64,000 nucleotides of DNA, taken from positions 33,476,296-33,540,295 of the forward strand of contig OX031068.1 in NCBI GenBank assembly GCA_943736015.1. Reading direction: 5' to 3'. The notes under the pieces are model-generated. The model was not told the DNA's origin and searched no databases. It was given only the letters and a program-made list of their open reading frames with translations. Position 1 is the first letter of the stretch; each line of letters begins with the position of its first letter. The DNA is from Tridacna crocea (Eukaryota > Mollusca > Bivalvia > Cardiida > Cardiidae). Positions 30,937 to 45,203 of this stretch are shown one piece after another. Position numbers and translations under genes: made by a program.

Positions 30937-32974
30937 AAAAGGCATCATTGTGCGGTAAAAGGTTAATAAGAATAAACAGATATTCCCCCCCTTCCCATCA
31001 GCCAATCAAATCTCTTCCCTCTCTGAAATTATCCAATCAGAGAAGCTTTAAGGAAATCAGAATGAAAACCAACAGCCAATCAGAGAAGACTTTAGAAATT
31101 TCAACAGCCAATCAGAGAGCTTTAAATTCGCGCCAAAATGGCGCCCTAATTTATCGATTTAAAACAGTAAAAAAAAACGGCATAAAAGTGGATTTAAAGT
31201 CTTCTTTAAAGGCTGCTGTGCAGTCCTTGGCAAACTGCCATCCACACATGCCAGATTTCATTGAATATGGGCACACATTTAAGAAAATAGGGGCGTAGAA
31301 GGCCATGTTTTGGTCTTTTCATGCCTCTTGCAAGAATTACTTCCCTTTATTCCTCGATGCACCCCCCCCTCCCCAGCTCATATGTTTTGGTCTTTTCAAG
31401 CCTCTTGCAAGAATTACTTCCCTTTAACCCTCGATGCACCCCCCTCCCCAGCCCTTTACTGGATTTGCTTTTTTAACTCAGCCCACAAGAAATGCTGCAC
31501 ATTGAAACTTTCAATAGACCAAAGTGATCAATGTACAGTGAAAAAAAAAAACAACAACAGAAATTAATGTGACAAGTGGCTAAAAAAAGACTGAAAACTC
31601 TTTTCAGTTACTTCCTATTGCATATATCAAACAATGGCAATTGAATTGTAATTTTTCTAATCTCTTCAATCCGCAACAAGAAACCCAGTTACATTGACTA
31701 CCATCTCATGTTTTGGTCTTTTCAAGCCCCTTGCAAGAATTACTTCCCTTTAACCCTCGATGCACCCCCCCCTTCCCAGCCCTTTACTTGATTTGCTTTT
31801 CTAACCCGGCCCACAAGAAATGCTGCACATTGAAACTTTCAATAGACCAAGGTGATCAATGTACAGTGTAAAAAGAAAAACCAGAAATTAATGCGACAAG
31901 TGGCTAAAAAAGGACTGAAAACTCTTTCAGTTACTTCCTATTGCATATATCAAACAATGGCAACTGAAGTGTAATTTTTCTAATCTCTTCAAACCGCAAC
32001 AAGAAACCCAGTTACGTTGACTACCGTCACATATGTGCCAGTTACGCTCATGCGAAAACCCCAGAAAATAATGCGACAAGTGGCTAAAAAATGACTGAAA
32101 GCTCTTTCAGGAGCAACTGCTTCTTATTGCATAAATCAAACAAAAGGAACTAAATTTTCGAGGTGTATTTTTTTTCTCCAATCTCTTTATACCGTGACGA
32201 GAAATCCATTTACGTTGACTACCGTCTCATAGGTGCCGGTTACGTGCCCGCGAAAATCGAATTACAGAACATTTCATAGCAGACGACACCTGTTGCTTAA
32301 TAGTCAAATATAGGGAACTTAGTTTCTAATATCTGTTTTTTATTTCTGCAATCTTTTTTTACCCCGACAACAAACCCTTTTAGGTTGTCTGTTGTCTCGC
32401 AGGTGCCACTTACATACCCGCAAAAACATGAAAAATCGACTTACGGAATATTTTATAGCAGACGCCAACTGTTGCTTAAGTCAATTATATGGATTTTTTT
32501 TTTCTTTTTCTCTCACTAGGGCCATTGGTTTGGTTACGGTGACCATCTCACGCATACGTGACTGTTACGTGCTGCGCATAAAATCGTAAAATCAACTTCA
32601 ACACTTTATGAGGCAACTGATACCTATTGTACAATTCAATGACAGGTAAACAAAATTTTTCCCTGTTTTCTTACCAGGGTCATGAAAACATTGAACCAAT
32701 TTTGACGACCGCGCGAGTCGAAAGTCAATTTTATGTTTAATCGCTGCGCAAAAATATAAAATTCCGAAGCAACCGTTTGCTGTTGCGGAAACTTTCTATG
32801 ATAAAAAAAATCTAGAAGTAGGCCATAAAGATACAATAAGATGTAAGAATAACTAAAAATCAATTCCTTCTTTGATAGGGTAGAAAACATTGTGGGAAAA
32901 GGAGAAAATGCTGGTAACCTGCATTGTCTCCTTTCCTCAGATTATTTTCAAAAGCCTTCTCTTTCAGGGGTGTT
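30937..32974 (+). repeat. Satellite unit 9 (class B)
   Basis: Same allele set as units 5 and 7. Confidence 0.95.
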
Positions 32975-35011
32975 AAAAGGCATCATTGTGCGGTAAAAGG
33001 TTAATAAGAATAAACAGATATTCCCCCCCTTCCCATCAGCCAATCAAATCTCTTCCCTCTCTGAAATTATCCAATCAGAGAAGCTTTAAGGAAATCAGAA
33101 TGAAAACCAACAGCCAATCAGAGAAGACTTTAGAAATTTCAACAGCCAATCAGAGAGCTTTAAATTCGCGCCAAAATGGCGCCCTAATTTATCGATTTAA
33201 AACAGTAAAAAAAACGGCATAAAAGTGGATTTAAAGTCTTCTTTAAAGGCTGCTGTGCAGTCCTTGGCAAACTGCCATCCACACATGCCAGATTTCATTG
33301 AATATGGGCACACATTTAAGAAAATAGGGGCGTAGAAGGCCATGTTTTGGTCTTTTCATGCCTCTTGCAAGAATTACTTCCCTTTATTCCTCGATGCACC
33401 CCCCCTCCCCAGCTCATATGTTTTGGTCTTTTCAAGCCTCTTGCAAGAATTACTTCCCTTTAACCCTCGATGCACCCCCCTCCCCAGCCCTTTACTGGAT
33501 TTGCTTTTTTAACTCAGCCCACAAGAAATGCTGCACATTGAAACTTTCAATAGACCAAAGTGATCAATGTACAGTGAAAAAAAAAAAACAACAACAGAAA
33601 TTAATGTGACAAGTGGCTAAAAAAAGACTGAAAACTCTTTTCAGTTACTTCCTATTGCATATATCAAACAATGGCAATTGAATTGTAATTTTTCTAATCT
33701 CTTCAATCCGCAACAAGAAACCCAGTTACATTGACTACCATCTCATGTTTTGGTCTTTTCAAGCCCCTTGCAAGAATTACTTCCCTTTAACCCTCGATGC
33801 ACCCCCCCCTTCCCAGCCCTTTACTTGATTTGCTTTTCTAACCCGGCCCACAAGAAATGCTGCACATTGAAACTTTCAATAGACCAAGGTGATCAATGTA
33901 CAGTGTAAAAAGAAAAACCAGAAATTAATGCGACAAGTGGCTAAAAAAGGACTGAAAACTCTTTCAGTTACTTCCTATTGCATATATCAAACAATGGCAA
34001 CTGAAGTGTAATTTTTCTAATCTCTTCAAACCGCAACAAGAAACCCAGTTACATTGACTACCGTCACATATGTGCCAGTTACGCTCATGCAAAAACCCCA
34101 GAAAATAATGCGACAAGTGGCTAAAAAATGACTGAAAGCTCTTTCAGGAGCAACTGCTTCTTATTGCATAAATCAAACAAAAGGAACTAAATTTTCGAGG
34201 TGTATTTTTTTTCTCCAATCTCTTTATACCGTGACGAGAAATCCATTTACGTTGACTACCGTCTCATAGGTGCCGGTTACGTGCCCGCGAAAATCGAATT
34301 ACAGAACATTTCATAGCAGACGACACCTGTTGCTTAATAGGTCAAATATAGGGAACTTAGTTTCTAATATCTGTTTTTTATTTCTGCAATCTTTTTTTAC
34401 CCCGACAACAAACCCTTTTAGGTTGTCTGTTGTCTCGCAGGTGCCACTTACATACCCGCAAAAACATGAAAAATCGACTTACGGAATATTTTATAGCAGA
34501 CGCCAACTGTTGCTTAAGTCAATTATATGGATTTTTTTTTCTTTTTCTCTCACTAGGGCCATTGGTTTGGTTACGGTGACCATCTCACGCATACGTGACT
34601 GTTACGTGCTGCGCACAAAATCGTAAAATCAACTTCAACACTTTATGAGGCAACTGATACCTATTGTACAATTCAATGACAGGTAAACAAAATTTTTCCC
34701 TGTTTTCTTACCAGGGTCATGAAAACATTGAACCAATTTTGACGACCGCGCGAGTCAAAAGTCAATTTTATGTTTAATCGCTGCGCAAAAATATAAAATT
34801 CCGAAGCAACCGTTTGCTGTTGCGGAAACTTTCTATGATAAAAAAAATCTAGAAGTAGGCCATAAAGATACAATAAGATGTAAGAATAACTAAAAATCAA
34901 TTCCTTCTTTGATAGGGTAGAAAACATTGTGGGAAAAGGAGAAAATGCTGGTAACCTGCATTGTCTCCTTTCCTCAGATTATTTTCAAAAGCCTTCTCTT
35001 TCAGGGGTGTT
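32975..35011 (+). repeat. Satellite unit 10 (class C)
   Basis: Same allele set as unit 6. Confidence 0.95.
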
Positions 35012-37049
35012 AAAAGGCATCATTGTGCGGTAAAAGGTTAATAAGAATAAACAGATATTCCCCCCCTTCCCATCAGCCAATCAAATCTCTTCCCTCTCTG
35101 AAATTATCCAATCAGAGAAGCTTTAAGGAAATCAGAATGAAAACCAACAGCCAATCAGAGAAGACTTTAGAAATTTCAACAGCCAATCAGAGAGCTTTAA
35201 ATTCGCGCCAAAATGGCGCCCTAATTTATCGATTTAAAACAGTAAAAAAAAACGGCATAAAAGTGGATTTAAAGTCTTCTTTAAAGGCTGCTGTGCAGTC
35301 CTTGGCAAACTGCCATCCACACATGCCAGATTTCATTGAATATGGGCACACATTTAAGAAAATAGGGGCGTAGAAGGCCATGTTTTGGTCTTTTCATGCC
35401 TCTTGCAAGAATTACTTCCCTTTATTCCTCGATGCACCCCCCCCTCCCCAGCTCATATGTTTTGGTCTTTTCAAGCCTCTTGCAAGAATTACTTCCCTTT
35501 AACCCTCGATGCACCCCCCTCCCCAGCCCTTTACTGGATTTGCTTTTTTAACTCAGCCCACAAGAAATGCTGCACATTGAAACTTTCAATAGACCAAAGT
35601 GATCAATGTACAGTGAAAAAAAAAAACAACAACAGAAATTAATGTGACAAGTGGCTAAAAAAAGACTGAAAACTCTTTTCAGTTACTTCCTATTGCATAT
35701 ATCAAACAATGGCAATTGAATTGTAATTTTTCTAATCTCTTCAATCCGCAACAAGAAACCCAGTTACATTGACTACCATCTCATGTTTTGGTCTTTTCAA
35801 GCCCCTTGCAAGAATTACTTCCCTTTAACCCTCGATGCACCCCCCCCTTCCCAGCCCTTTACTTGATTTGCTTTTCTAACCCGGCCCACAAGAAATGCTG
35901 CACATTGAAACTTTCAATAGACCAAGGTGATCAATGTACAGTGTAAAAAGAAAAACCAGAAATTAATGCGACAAGTGGCTAAAAAAGGACTGAAAACTCT
36001 TTCAGTTACTTCCTATTGCATATATCAAACAATGGCAACTGAAGTGTAATTTTTCTAATCTCTTCAAACCGCAACAAGAAACCCAGTTACGTTGACTACC
36101 GTCACATATGTGCCAGTTACGCTCATGCGAAAACCCCAGAAAATAATGCGACAAGTGGCTAAAAAATGACTGAAAGCTCTTTCAGGAGCAACTGCTTCTT
36201 ATTGCATAAATCAAACAAAAGGAACTAAATTTTCGAGGTGTATTTTTTTTCTCCAATCTCTTTATACCGTGACGAGAAATCCATTTACGTTGACTACCGT
36301 CTCATAGGTGCCGGTTACGTGCCCGCGAAAATCGAATTACAGAACATTTCATAGCAGACGACACCTGTTGCTTAATAGTCAAATATAGGGAACTTAGTTT
36401 CTAATATCTGTTTTTTATTTCTGCAATCTTTTTTTACCCCGACAACAAACCCTTTTAGGTTGTCTGTTGTCTCGCAGGTGCCACTTACATACCCGCAAAA
36501 ACATGAAAAATCGACTTACGGAATATTTTATAGCAGACGCCAACTGTTGCTTAAGTCAATTATATGGATTTTTTTTTTCTTTTTCTCTCACTAGGGCCAT
36601 TGGTTTGGTTACGGTGACCATCTCACGCATACGTGACTGTTACGTGCTGCGCATAAAATCGTAAAATCAACTTCAACACTTTATGAGGCAACTGATACCT
36701 ATTGTACAATTCAATGACAGGTAAACAAAATTTTTCCCTGTTTTCTTACCAGGGTCATGAAAACATTGAACCAATTTTGACGACCGCGCGAGTCGAAAGT
36801 CAATTTTATGTTTAATCGCTGCGCAAAAATATAAAATTCCGAAGCAACCGTTTGCTGTTGCGGAAACTTTCTATGATAAAAAAAATCTAGAAGTAGGCCA
36901 TAAAGATACAATAAGATGTAAGAATAACTAAAAATCAATTCCTTCTTTGATAGGGTAGAAAACATTGTGGGAAAAGGAGAAAATGCTGGTAACCTGCATT
37001 GTCTCCTTTCCTCAGATTATTTTCAAAAGCCTTCTCTTTCAGGGGTGTT
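35012..37049 (+). repeat. Satellite unit 11 (class B)
   Basis: Same allele set as unit 5; it starts 8,153 bp after unit 7. Confidence 0.95.
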
Positions 37050-39086
37050 AAAAGGCATCATTGTGCGGTAAAAGGTTAATAAGAATAAACAGATATTCCC
37101 CCCCTTCCCATCAGCCAATCAAATCTCTTCCCTCTCTGAAATTATCCAATCAGAGAAGCTTTAAGGAAATCAGAATGAAAACCAACAGCCAATCAGAGAA
37201 GACTTTAGAAATTTCAACAGCCAATCAGAGAGCTTTAAATTCGCGCCAAAATGGCGCCCTAATTTATCGATTTAAAACAGTAAAAAAAACGGCATAAAAG
37301 TGGATTTAAAGTCTTCTTTAAAGGCTGCTGTGCAGTCCTTGGCAAACTGCCATCCACACATGCCAGATTTCATTGAATATGGGCACACATTTAAGAAAAT
37401 AGGGGCGTAGAAGGCCATGTTTTGGTCTTTTCATGCCTCTTGCAAGAATTACTTCCCTTTATTCCTCGATGCACCCCCCCTCCCCAGCTCATATGTTTTG
37501 GTCTTTTCAAGCCTCTTGCAAGAATTACTTCCCTTTAACCCTCGATGCACCCCCCTCCCCAGCCCTTTACTGGATTTGCTTTTTTAACTCAGCCCACAAG
37601 AAATGCTGCACATTGAAACTTTCAATAGACCAAAGTGATCAATGTACAGTGAAAAAAAAAAAACAACAACAGAAATTAATGTGACAAGTGGCTAAAAAAA
37701 GACTGAAAACTCTTTTCAGTTACTTCCTATTGCATATATCAAACAATGGCAATTGAATTGTAATTTTTCTAATCTCTTCAATCCGCAACAAGAAACCCAG
37801 TTACATTGACTACCATCTCATGTTTTGGTCTTTTCAAGCCCCTTGCAAGAATTACTTCCCTTTAACCCTCGATGCACCCCCCCCTTCCCAGCCCTTTACT
37901 TGATTTGCTTTTCTAACCCGGCCCACAAGAAATGCTGCACATTGAAACTTTCAATAGACCAAGGTGATCAATGTACAGTGTAAAAAGAAAAACCAGAAAT
38001 TAATGCGACAAGTGGCTAAAAAAGGACTGAAAACTCTTTCAGTTACTTCCTATTGCATATATCAAACAATGGCAACTGAAGTGTAATTTTTCTAATCTCT
38101 TCAAACCGCAACAAGAAACCCAGTTACATTGACTACCGTCACATATGTGCCAGTTACGCTCATGCAAAAACCCCAGAAAATAATGCGACAAGTGGCTAAA
38201 AAATGACTGAAAGCTCTTTCAGGAGCAACTGCTTCTTATTGCATAAATCAAACAAAAGGAACTAAATTTTCGAGGTGTATTTTTTTTCTCCAATCTCTTT
38301 ATACCGTGACGAGAAATCCATTTACGTTGACTACCGTCTCATAGGTGCCGGTTACGTGCCCGCGAAAATCGAATTACAGAACATTTCATAGCAGACGACA
38401 CCTGTTGCTTAATAGGTCAAATATAGGGAACTTAGTTTCTAATATCTGTTTTTTATTTCTGCAATCTTTTTTTACCCCGACAACAAACCCTTTTAGGTTG
38501 TCTGTTGTCTCGCAGGTGCCACTTACATACCCGCAAAAACATGAAAAATCGACTTACGGAATATTTTATAGCAGACGCCAACTGTTGCTTAAGTCAATTA
38601 TATGGATTTTTTTTTCTTTTTCTCTCACTAGGGCCATTGGTTTGGTTACGGTGACCATCTCACGCATACGTGACTGTTACGTGCTGCGCACAAAATCGTA
38701 AAATCAACTTCAACACTTTATGAGGCAACTGATACCTATTGTACAATTCAATGACAGGTAAACAAAATTTTTCCCTGTTTTCTTACCAGGGTCATGAAAA
38801 CATTGAACCAATTTTGACGACCGCGCGAGTCAAAAGTCAATTTTATGTTTAATCGCTGCGCAAAAATATAAAATTCCGAAGCAACCGTTTGCTGTTGCGG
38901 AAACTTTCTATGATAAAAAAAATCTAGAAGTAGGCCATAAAGATACAATAAGATGTAAGAATAACTAAAAATCAATTCCTTCTTTGATAGGGTAGAAAAC
39001 ATTGTGGGAAAAGGAGAAAATGCTGGTAACCTGCATTGTCTCCTTTCCTCAGATTATTTTCAAAAGCCTTCTCTTTCAGGGGTGTT
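37050..39086 (+). repeat. Satellite unit 12 (class C)
   Basis: Same allele set as units 6 and 10. A strict tetramer would have class A here. Confidence 0.95.
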
Positions 39087-41124
39087 AAAAGGCATCATTG
39101 TGCGGTAAAAGGTTAATAAGAATAAACAGATATTCCCCCCCTTCCCATCAGCCAATCAAATCTCTTCCCTCTCTGAAATTATCCAATCAGAGAAGCTTTA
39201 AGGAAATCAGAATGAAAACCAACAGCCAATCAGAGAAGACTTTAGAAATTTCAACAGCCAATCAGAGAGCTTTAAATTCGCGCCAAAATGGCGCCCTAAT
39301 TTATCGATTTAAAACAGTAAAAAAAAACGGCATAAAAGTGGATTTAAAGTCTTCTTTAAAGGCTGCTGTGCAGTCCTTGGCAAACTGCCATCCACACATG
39401 CCAGATTTCATTGAATATGGGCACACATTTAAGAAAATAGGGGCGTAGAAGGCCATGTTTTGGTCTTTTCATGCCTCTTGCAAGAATTACTTCCCTTTAT
39501 TCCTCGATGCACCCCCCCCTCCCCAGCTCATATGTTTTGGTCTTTTCAAGCCTCTTGCAAGAATTACTTCCCTTTAACCCTCGATGCACCCCCCTCCCCA
39601 GCCCTTTACTGGATTTGCTTTTTTAACTCAGCCCACAAGAAATGCTGCACATTGAAACTTTCAATAGACCAAAGTGATCAATGTACAGTGAAAAAAAAAA
39701 ACAACAACAGAAATTAATGTGACAAGTGGCTAAAAAAAGACTGAAAACTCTTTTCAGTTACTTCCTATTGCATATATCAAACAATGGCAATTGAATTGTA
39801 ATTTTTCTAATCTCTTCAATCCGCAACAAGAAACCCAGTTACATTGACTACCATCTCATGTTTTGGTCTTTTCAAGCCCCTTGCAAGAATTACTTCCCTT
39901 TAACCCTCGATGCACCCCCCCCTTCCCAGCCCTTTACTTGATTTGCTTTTCTAACCCGGCCCACAAGAAATGCTGCACATTGAAACTTTCAATAGACCAA
40001 GGTGATCAATGTACAGTGTAAAAAGAAAAACCAGAAATTAATGCGACAAGTGGCTAAAAAAGGACTGAAAACTCTTTCAGTTACTTCCTATTGCATATAT
40101 CAAACAATGGCAACTGAAGTGTAATTTTTCTAATCTCTTCAAACCGCAACAAGAAACCCAGTTACGTTGACTACCGTCACATATGTGCCAGTTACGCTCA
40201 TGCGAAAACCCCAGAAAATAATGCGACAAGTGGCTAAAAAATGACTGAAAGCTCTTTCAGGAGCAACTGCTTCTTATTGCATAAATCAAACAAAAGGAAC
40301 TAAATTTTCGAGGTGTATTTTTTTTCTCCAATCTCTTTATACCGTGACGAGAAATCCATTTACGTTGACTACCGTCTCATAGGTGCCGGTTACGTGCCCG
40401 CGAAAATCGAATTACAGAACATTTCATAGCAGACGACACCTGTTGCTTAATAGTCAAATATAGGGAACTTAGTTTCTAATATCTGTTTTTTATTTCTGCA
40501 ATCTTTTTTTACCCCGACAACAAACCCTTTTAGGTTGTCTGTTGTCTCGCAGGTGCCACTTACATACCCGCAAAAACATGAAAAATCGACTTACGGAATA
40601 TTTTATAGCAGACGCCAACTGTTGCTTAAGTCAATTATATGGATTTTTTTTTTCTTTTTCTCTCACTAGGGCCATTGGTTTGGTTACGGTGACCATCTCA
40701 CGCATACGTGACTGTTACGTGCTGCGCATAAAATCGTAAAATCAACTTCAACACTTTATGAGGCAACTGATACCTATTGTACAATTCAATGACAGGTAAA
40801 CAAAATTTTTCCCTGTTTTCTTACCAGGGTCATGAAAACATTGAACCAATTTTGACGACCGCGCGAGTCGAAAGTCAATTTTATGTTTAATCGCTGCGCA
40901 AAAATATAAAATTCCGAAGCAACCGTTTGCTGTTGCGGAAACTTTCTATGATAAAAAAAATCTAGAAGTAGGCCATAAAGATACAATAAGATGTAAGAAT
41001 AACTAAAAATCAATTCCTTCTTTGATAGGGTAGAAAACATTGTGGGAAAAGGAGAAAATGCTGGTAACCTGCATTGTCTCCTTTCCTCAGATTATTTTCA
41101 AAAGCCTTCTCTTTCAGGGGTGTT
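39087..41124 (+). repeat. Satellite unit 13 (class B)
   Basis: Last full class B unit. Confidence 0.95.
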
Positions 41125-43163
41125 AAAAGGCATCATTGTGCGGTAAAAGGTTAATAAGAATAAACAGATATTCCCCCCCTTCCCATCAGCCAATCAAATC
41201 TCTTCCCTCTCTGAAATTATCCAATCAGAGAAGCTTTAAGGAAATCAGAATGAAAACCAACAGCCAATCAGAGAAGACTTTAGAAATTTCAACAGCCAAT
41301 CAGAGAGCTTTAAATTCGCGCCAAAATGGCGCCCTAATTTATCGATTTAAAACAGTAAAAAAAAACGGCATAAAAGTGGATTTAAAGTCTTCTTTAAAGG
41401 CTGCTGTGCAGTCCTTGGCAAACTGCCATCCACACATGCCAGATTTCATTGAATATGGGCACACATTTAAGAAAATAGGGGCGTAGAAGGCCATGTTTTG
41501 GTCTTTTCATGCCTCTTGCAAGAATTACTTCCCTTTATTCCTCGATGCACCCCCCCTCCCCAGCTCATATGTTTTGGTCTTTTCAAGCCTCTTGCAAGAA
41601 TTACTTCCCTTTAACCCTCGATGCACCCCCCTCCCCAGCCCTTTACTGGATTTGCTTTTTTAACTCAGCCCACAAGAAAAGCTGCACATTGAAACTTTCA
41701 ATAGACCAAAGTGATCAATGTACAGTGAAAAAAAAAACAACAACAACAGAAATTAATGTGACAAGTGGCTAAAAAAAGACTGAAAACTCTTTTCAGTTAC
41801 TTCCTATTGCATATATCAAACAATGGCAATTGAATTGTAATTTTTCTAATCTCTTCAATCCGCAACAAGAAACCCAGTTACATTGACTACCATCTCATGT
41901 TTTGGTCTTTTCAAGCCCCTTGCAAGAATTACTTCCCTTTAACCCTCGATGCACCCCCCCCTTCCCAGCCCTTTACTTGATTTGCTTTTCTAACCCGGCC
42001 CACAAGAAATGCTGCACATTGAAACTTTCAATAGACCAAGGTGATCAATGTACAGTGTAAAAAGAAAAACCAGAAATTAATGCGACAAGTGGCTAAAAAA
42101 GGACTGAAAACTCTTTCAGTTACTTCCTATTGCATATATCAAACAATGGCAACTGAAGTGTAATTTTTCTAATCTCTTCAAACCGCAACAAGAAACCCAG
42201 TTACGTTGACTACCGTCACATATGTGCCAGTTACGCTCATGCGAAAACCCCAGAAAATAATGCGACAAGTGGCTAAAAAATGACTGAAAGCTCTTTCAGG
42301 AGCAACTGCTTCTTATTGCATAAATCAAACAAAAGGAACTAAATTTTCGAGGTGTATTTTTTTTCTCCAATCTCTTTATACCGTGACGAGAAATCCATTT
42401 ACGTTGACTACCGTCTCATAGGTGCCGGTTACGTGCCCGCGAAAATCGAATTACAGAACATTTCATAGCAGACGACACCTGTTGCTTAATAGTCAAATAT
42501 AGGGAACTTAGTTTCTAATATCTGTTTTTTATTTCTGCAATCTTTTTTTACCCCGACAACAAACCCTTTTAGGTTGTCTGTTGTCTCGCAGGTGCCACTT
42601 ACATACCCGCAAAAACATGAAAAATCGACTTACGGAATATTTTATAGCAGACGCCAACTGTTGCTTAAGTCAATTATATGGATTTTTTTTTTCTTTTTCT
42701 CTCACTAGGGCCATTGGTTTGGTTACGGTGACCATCTCACGCATACGTGACTGTTACGTGCTGCGCATAAAATCGTAAAATCAACTTCAACACTTTATGA
42801 GGCAACTGATACCTATTGTACAATTCAATGACAGGTAAACAAAATTTTTCCCTGTTTTCTTACCAGGGTCATGAAAACATTGAACCAATTTTGACGACCG
42901 CGCGAGTCAAAAGTCAATTTTATGTTTAATCGCTGCGCAAAAATATAAAATTCCGAAGCAACCGTTTGCTGTTGCGGAAACTTTCTATGATAAAAAAAAT
43001 CTAGAAGTAGGCCATAAAGATACAATAAGATGTAAGAATAACTAAAAATCAATTCCTTCTTTGATAGGGTAGAAAACATTGTGGGAAAAGGAGAAAATGC
43101 TGGTAACCTGCATTGTCTCCTTTCCTCAGATTATTTTCAAAAGCCTTCTCTTTCAGGGGTGTT
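41125..43163 (+). repeat. Satellite unit 14 (B/D chimera)
   Basis: Has the class B alleles A9 and AATAGTC on its left, but GTCA (class D) on its right. Private changes: AAGAAAAGCTGC near 41,677 and an extra CAA in the A-rich tract. Confidence 0.95.
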
Positions 43164-45203
43164 AAAAGGCATCATTGTGCGGTAAAAGGTTAATAAGAAT
43201 AAACAGATATTCCCCCCCTTCCCATCAGCCAATCAAATCTCTTCCCTCTCTGAAATTATCCAATCAGAGAAGCTTTAAGGAAATCAGAATGAAAACCAAC
43301 AGCCAATCAGAGAAGACTTTAGAAATTTCAACAGCCAATCAGAGAGCTTTAAATTCGCGCCAAAATGGCGCCCTAATTTATCGATTTAAAACAGTAAAAA
43401 AAACGGCATAAAAGTGGATTTAAAGTCTTCTTTAAAGGCTGCTGTGCAGTCCTTGGCAAACTGCCATCCACACATGCCAGATTTCATTGAATATGGGCAC
43501 ACATTTAAGAAAATAGGGGCGTAGAAGGCCATGTTTTGGTCTTTTCATGCCTCTTGCAAGAATTACTTCCCTTTATTCCTCGATGCACCCCCCCCTCCCC
43601 AGCTCATATGTTTTGGTCTTTTCAAGCCTCTTGCAAGAATTACTTCCCTTTAACCCTCGATGCACCCCCCTCCCCAGCCCTTTACTGGATTTGCTTTTTT
43701 AACTCAGCCCACAAGAAATGCTGCACATTGAAACTTTCAATAGACCAAAGTGATCAATGTACAGTGAAAAAAAAAAAACAACAACAGAAATTAATGTGAC
43801 AAGTGGCTAAAAAAAGACTGAAAACTCTTTTCAGTTACTTCCTATTGCATATATCAAACAATGGCAATTGAATTGTAATTTTTCTAATCTCTTCAATCCG
43901 CAACAAGAAACCCAGTTACATTGACTACCATCTCATGTTTTGGTCTTTTCAAGCCCCTTGCAAGAATTACTTCCCTTTAACCCTCGATGCACCCCCCCCC
44001 TTCCCAGCCCTTTACTTGATTTGCTTTTCTAACCCGGCCCACAAGAAATGCTGCACATTGAAACTTTCAATAGACCAAGGTGATCAATGTACAGTGTAAA
44101 AAGAAAAACCAGAAATTAATGCGACAAGTGGCTAAAAAAGGACTGAAAACTCTTTCAGTTACTTCCTATTGCATATATCAAACAATGGCAACTGAAGTGT
44201 AATTTTTCTAATCTCTTCAAACCGCAACAAGAAACCCAGTTACGTTGACTACCGTCACATATGTGCCAGTTACGCTCATGCGAAAACCCCAGAAAATAAT
44301 GCGACAAGTGGCTAAAAAATGACTGAAAGCTCTTTCAGGAGCAACTGCTTCTTATTGCATAAATCAAACAAAAGGAACTAAATTTTCGAGGTGTATTTTT
44401 TTTCTCCAATCTCTTTATACCGTGACGAGAAATCCATTTACGTTGACTACCGTCTCATAGGTGCCGGTTACGTGCCCGCGAAAATCGAATTACAGAACAT
44501 TTCATAGCAGACGACACCTGTTGCTTAATAGGTCAAATATAGGGAACTTAGTTTCTAATATCTGTTTTTTATTTCTGCAATCTTTTTTTACCCCGACAAC
44601 AAACCCTTTTAGGTTGTCTGTTGTCTCGCAGGTGCCACTTACATACCCGCAAAAACATGAAAAATCGACTTACGGAATATTTTATAGCAGACGCTAACTG
44701 TTGCTTAAGTCAATTATATGGATTTTTTTTTTCTTTTTCTCTCACTAGGGCCATTGGTTTGGTTACGGTGACCATCTCACGCATACGTGACTGTTACGTG
44801 CTGCGCACAAAATCGTAAAATCAACTTCAACACTTTATGAGGCAACTGATACCTATTGTACAATTCAATGACAGGTAAACAAAATTTTTCCCTGTTTTCT
44901 TACCAGGGTCATGAAAACATTGAACCAATTTTGACGACCGCGCGAGTCAAAAGTCAATTTTATGTTTAATCGCTGCGCAAAAATATAAAATTCCGAAGCA
45001 ACCGTTTGCTGTTGCGGAAACTTTCTATGATAAAAAAAATCTAGAAGTAGGCCATAAAGATACAATAAGATGTAAGAATAACTAAAAATCAATTCCTTCT
45101 TTGATAGGGTAGAAAACATTGTGGGAAAAGGAGAAAATGCTGGTAACCTGCATTGTCTCCTTTCCTCAGATTATTTTCAAAAGCCTTCTCTTTCAGGGGT
45201 GTT
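43164..45203 (+). repeat. Satellite unit 15 (class A)
   Basis: Carries the GACGCTAACTG change otherwise found only in unit 4, with GCGCAC and C9. Confidence 0.95.
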
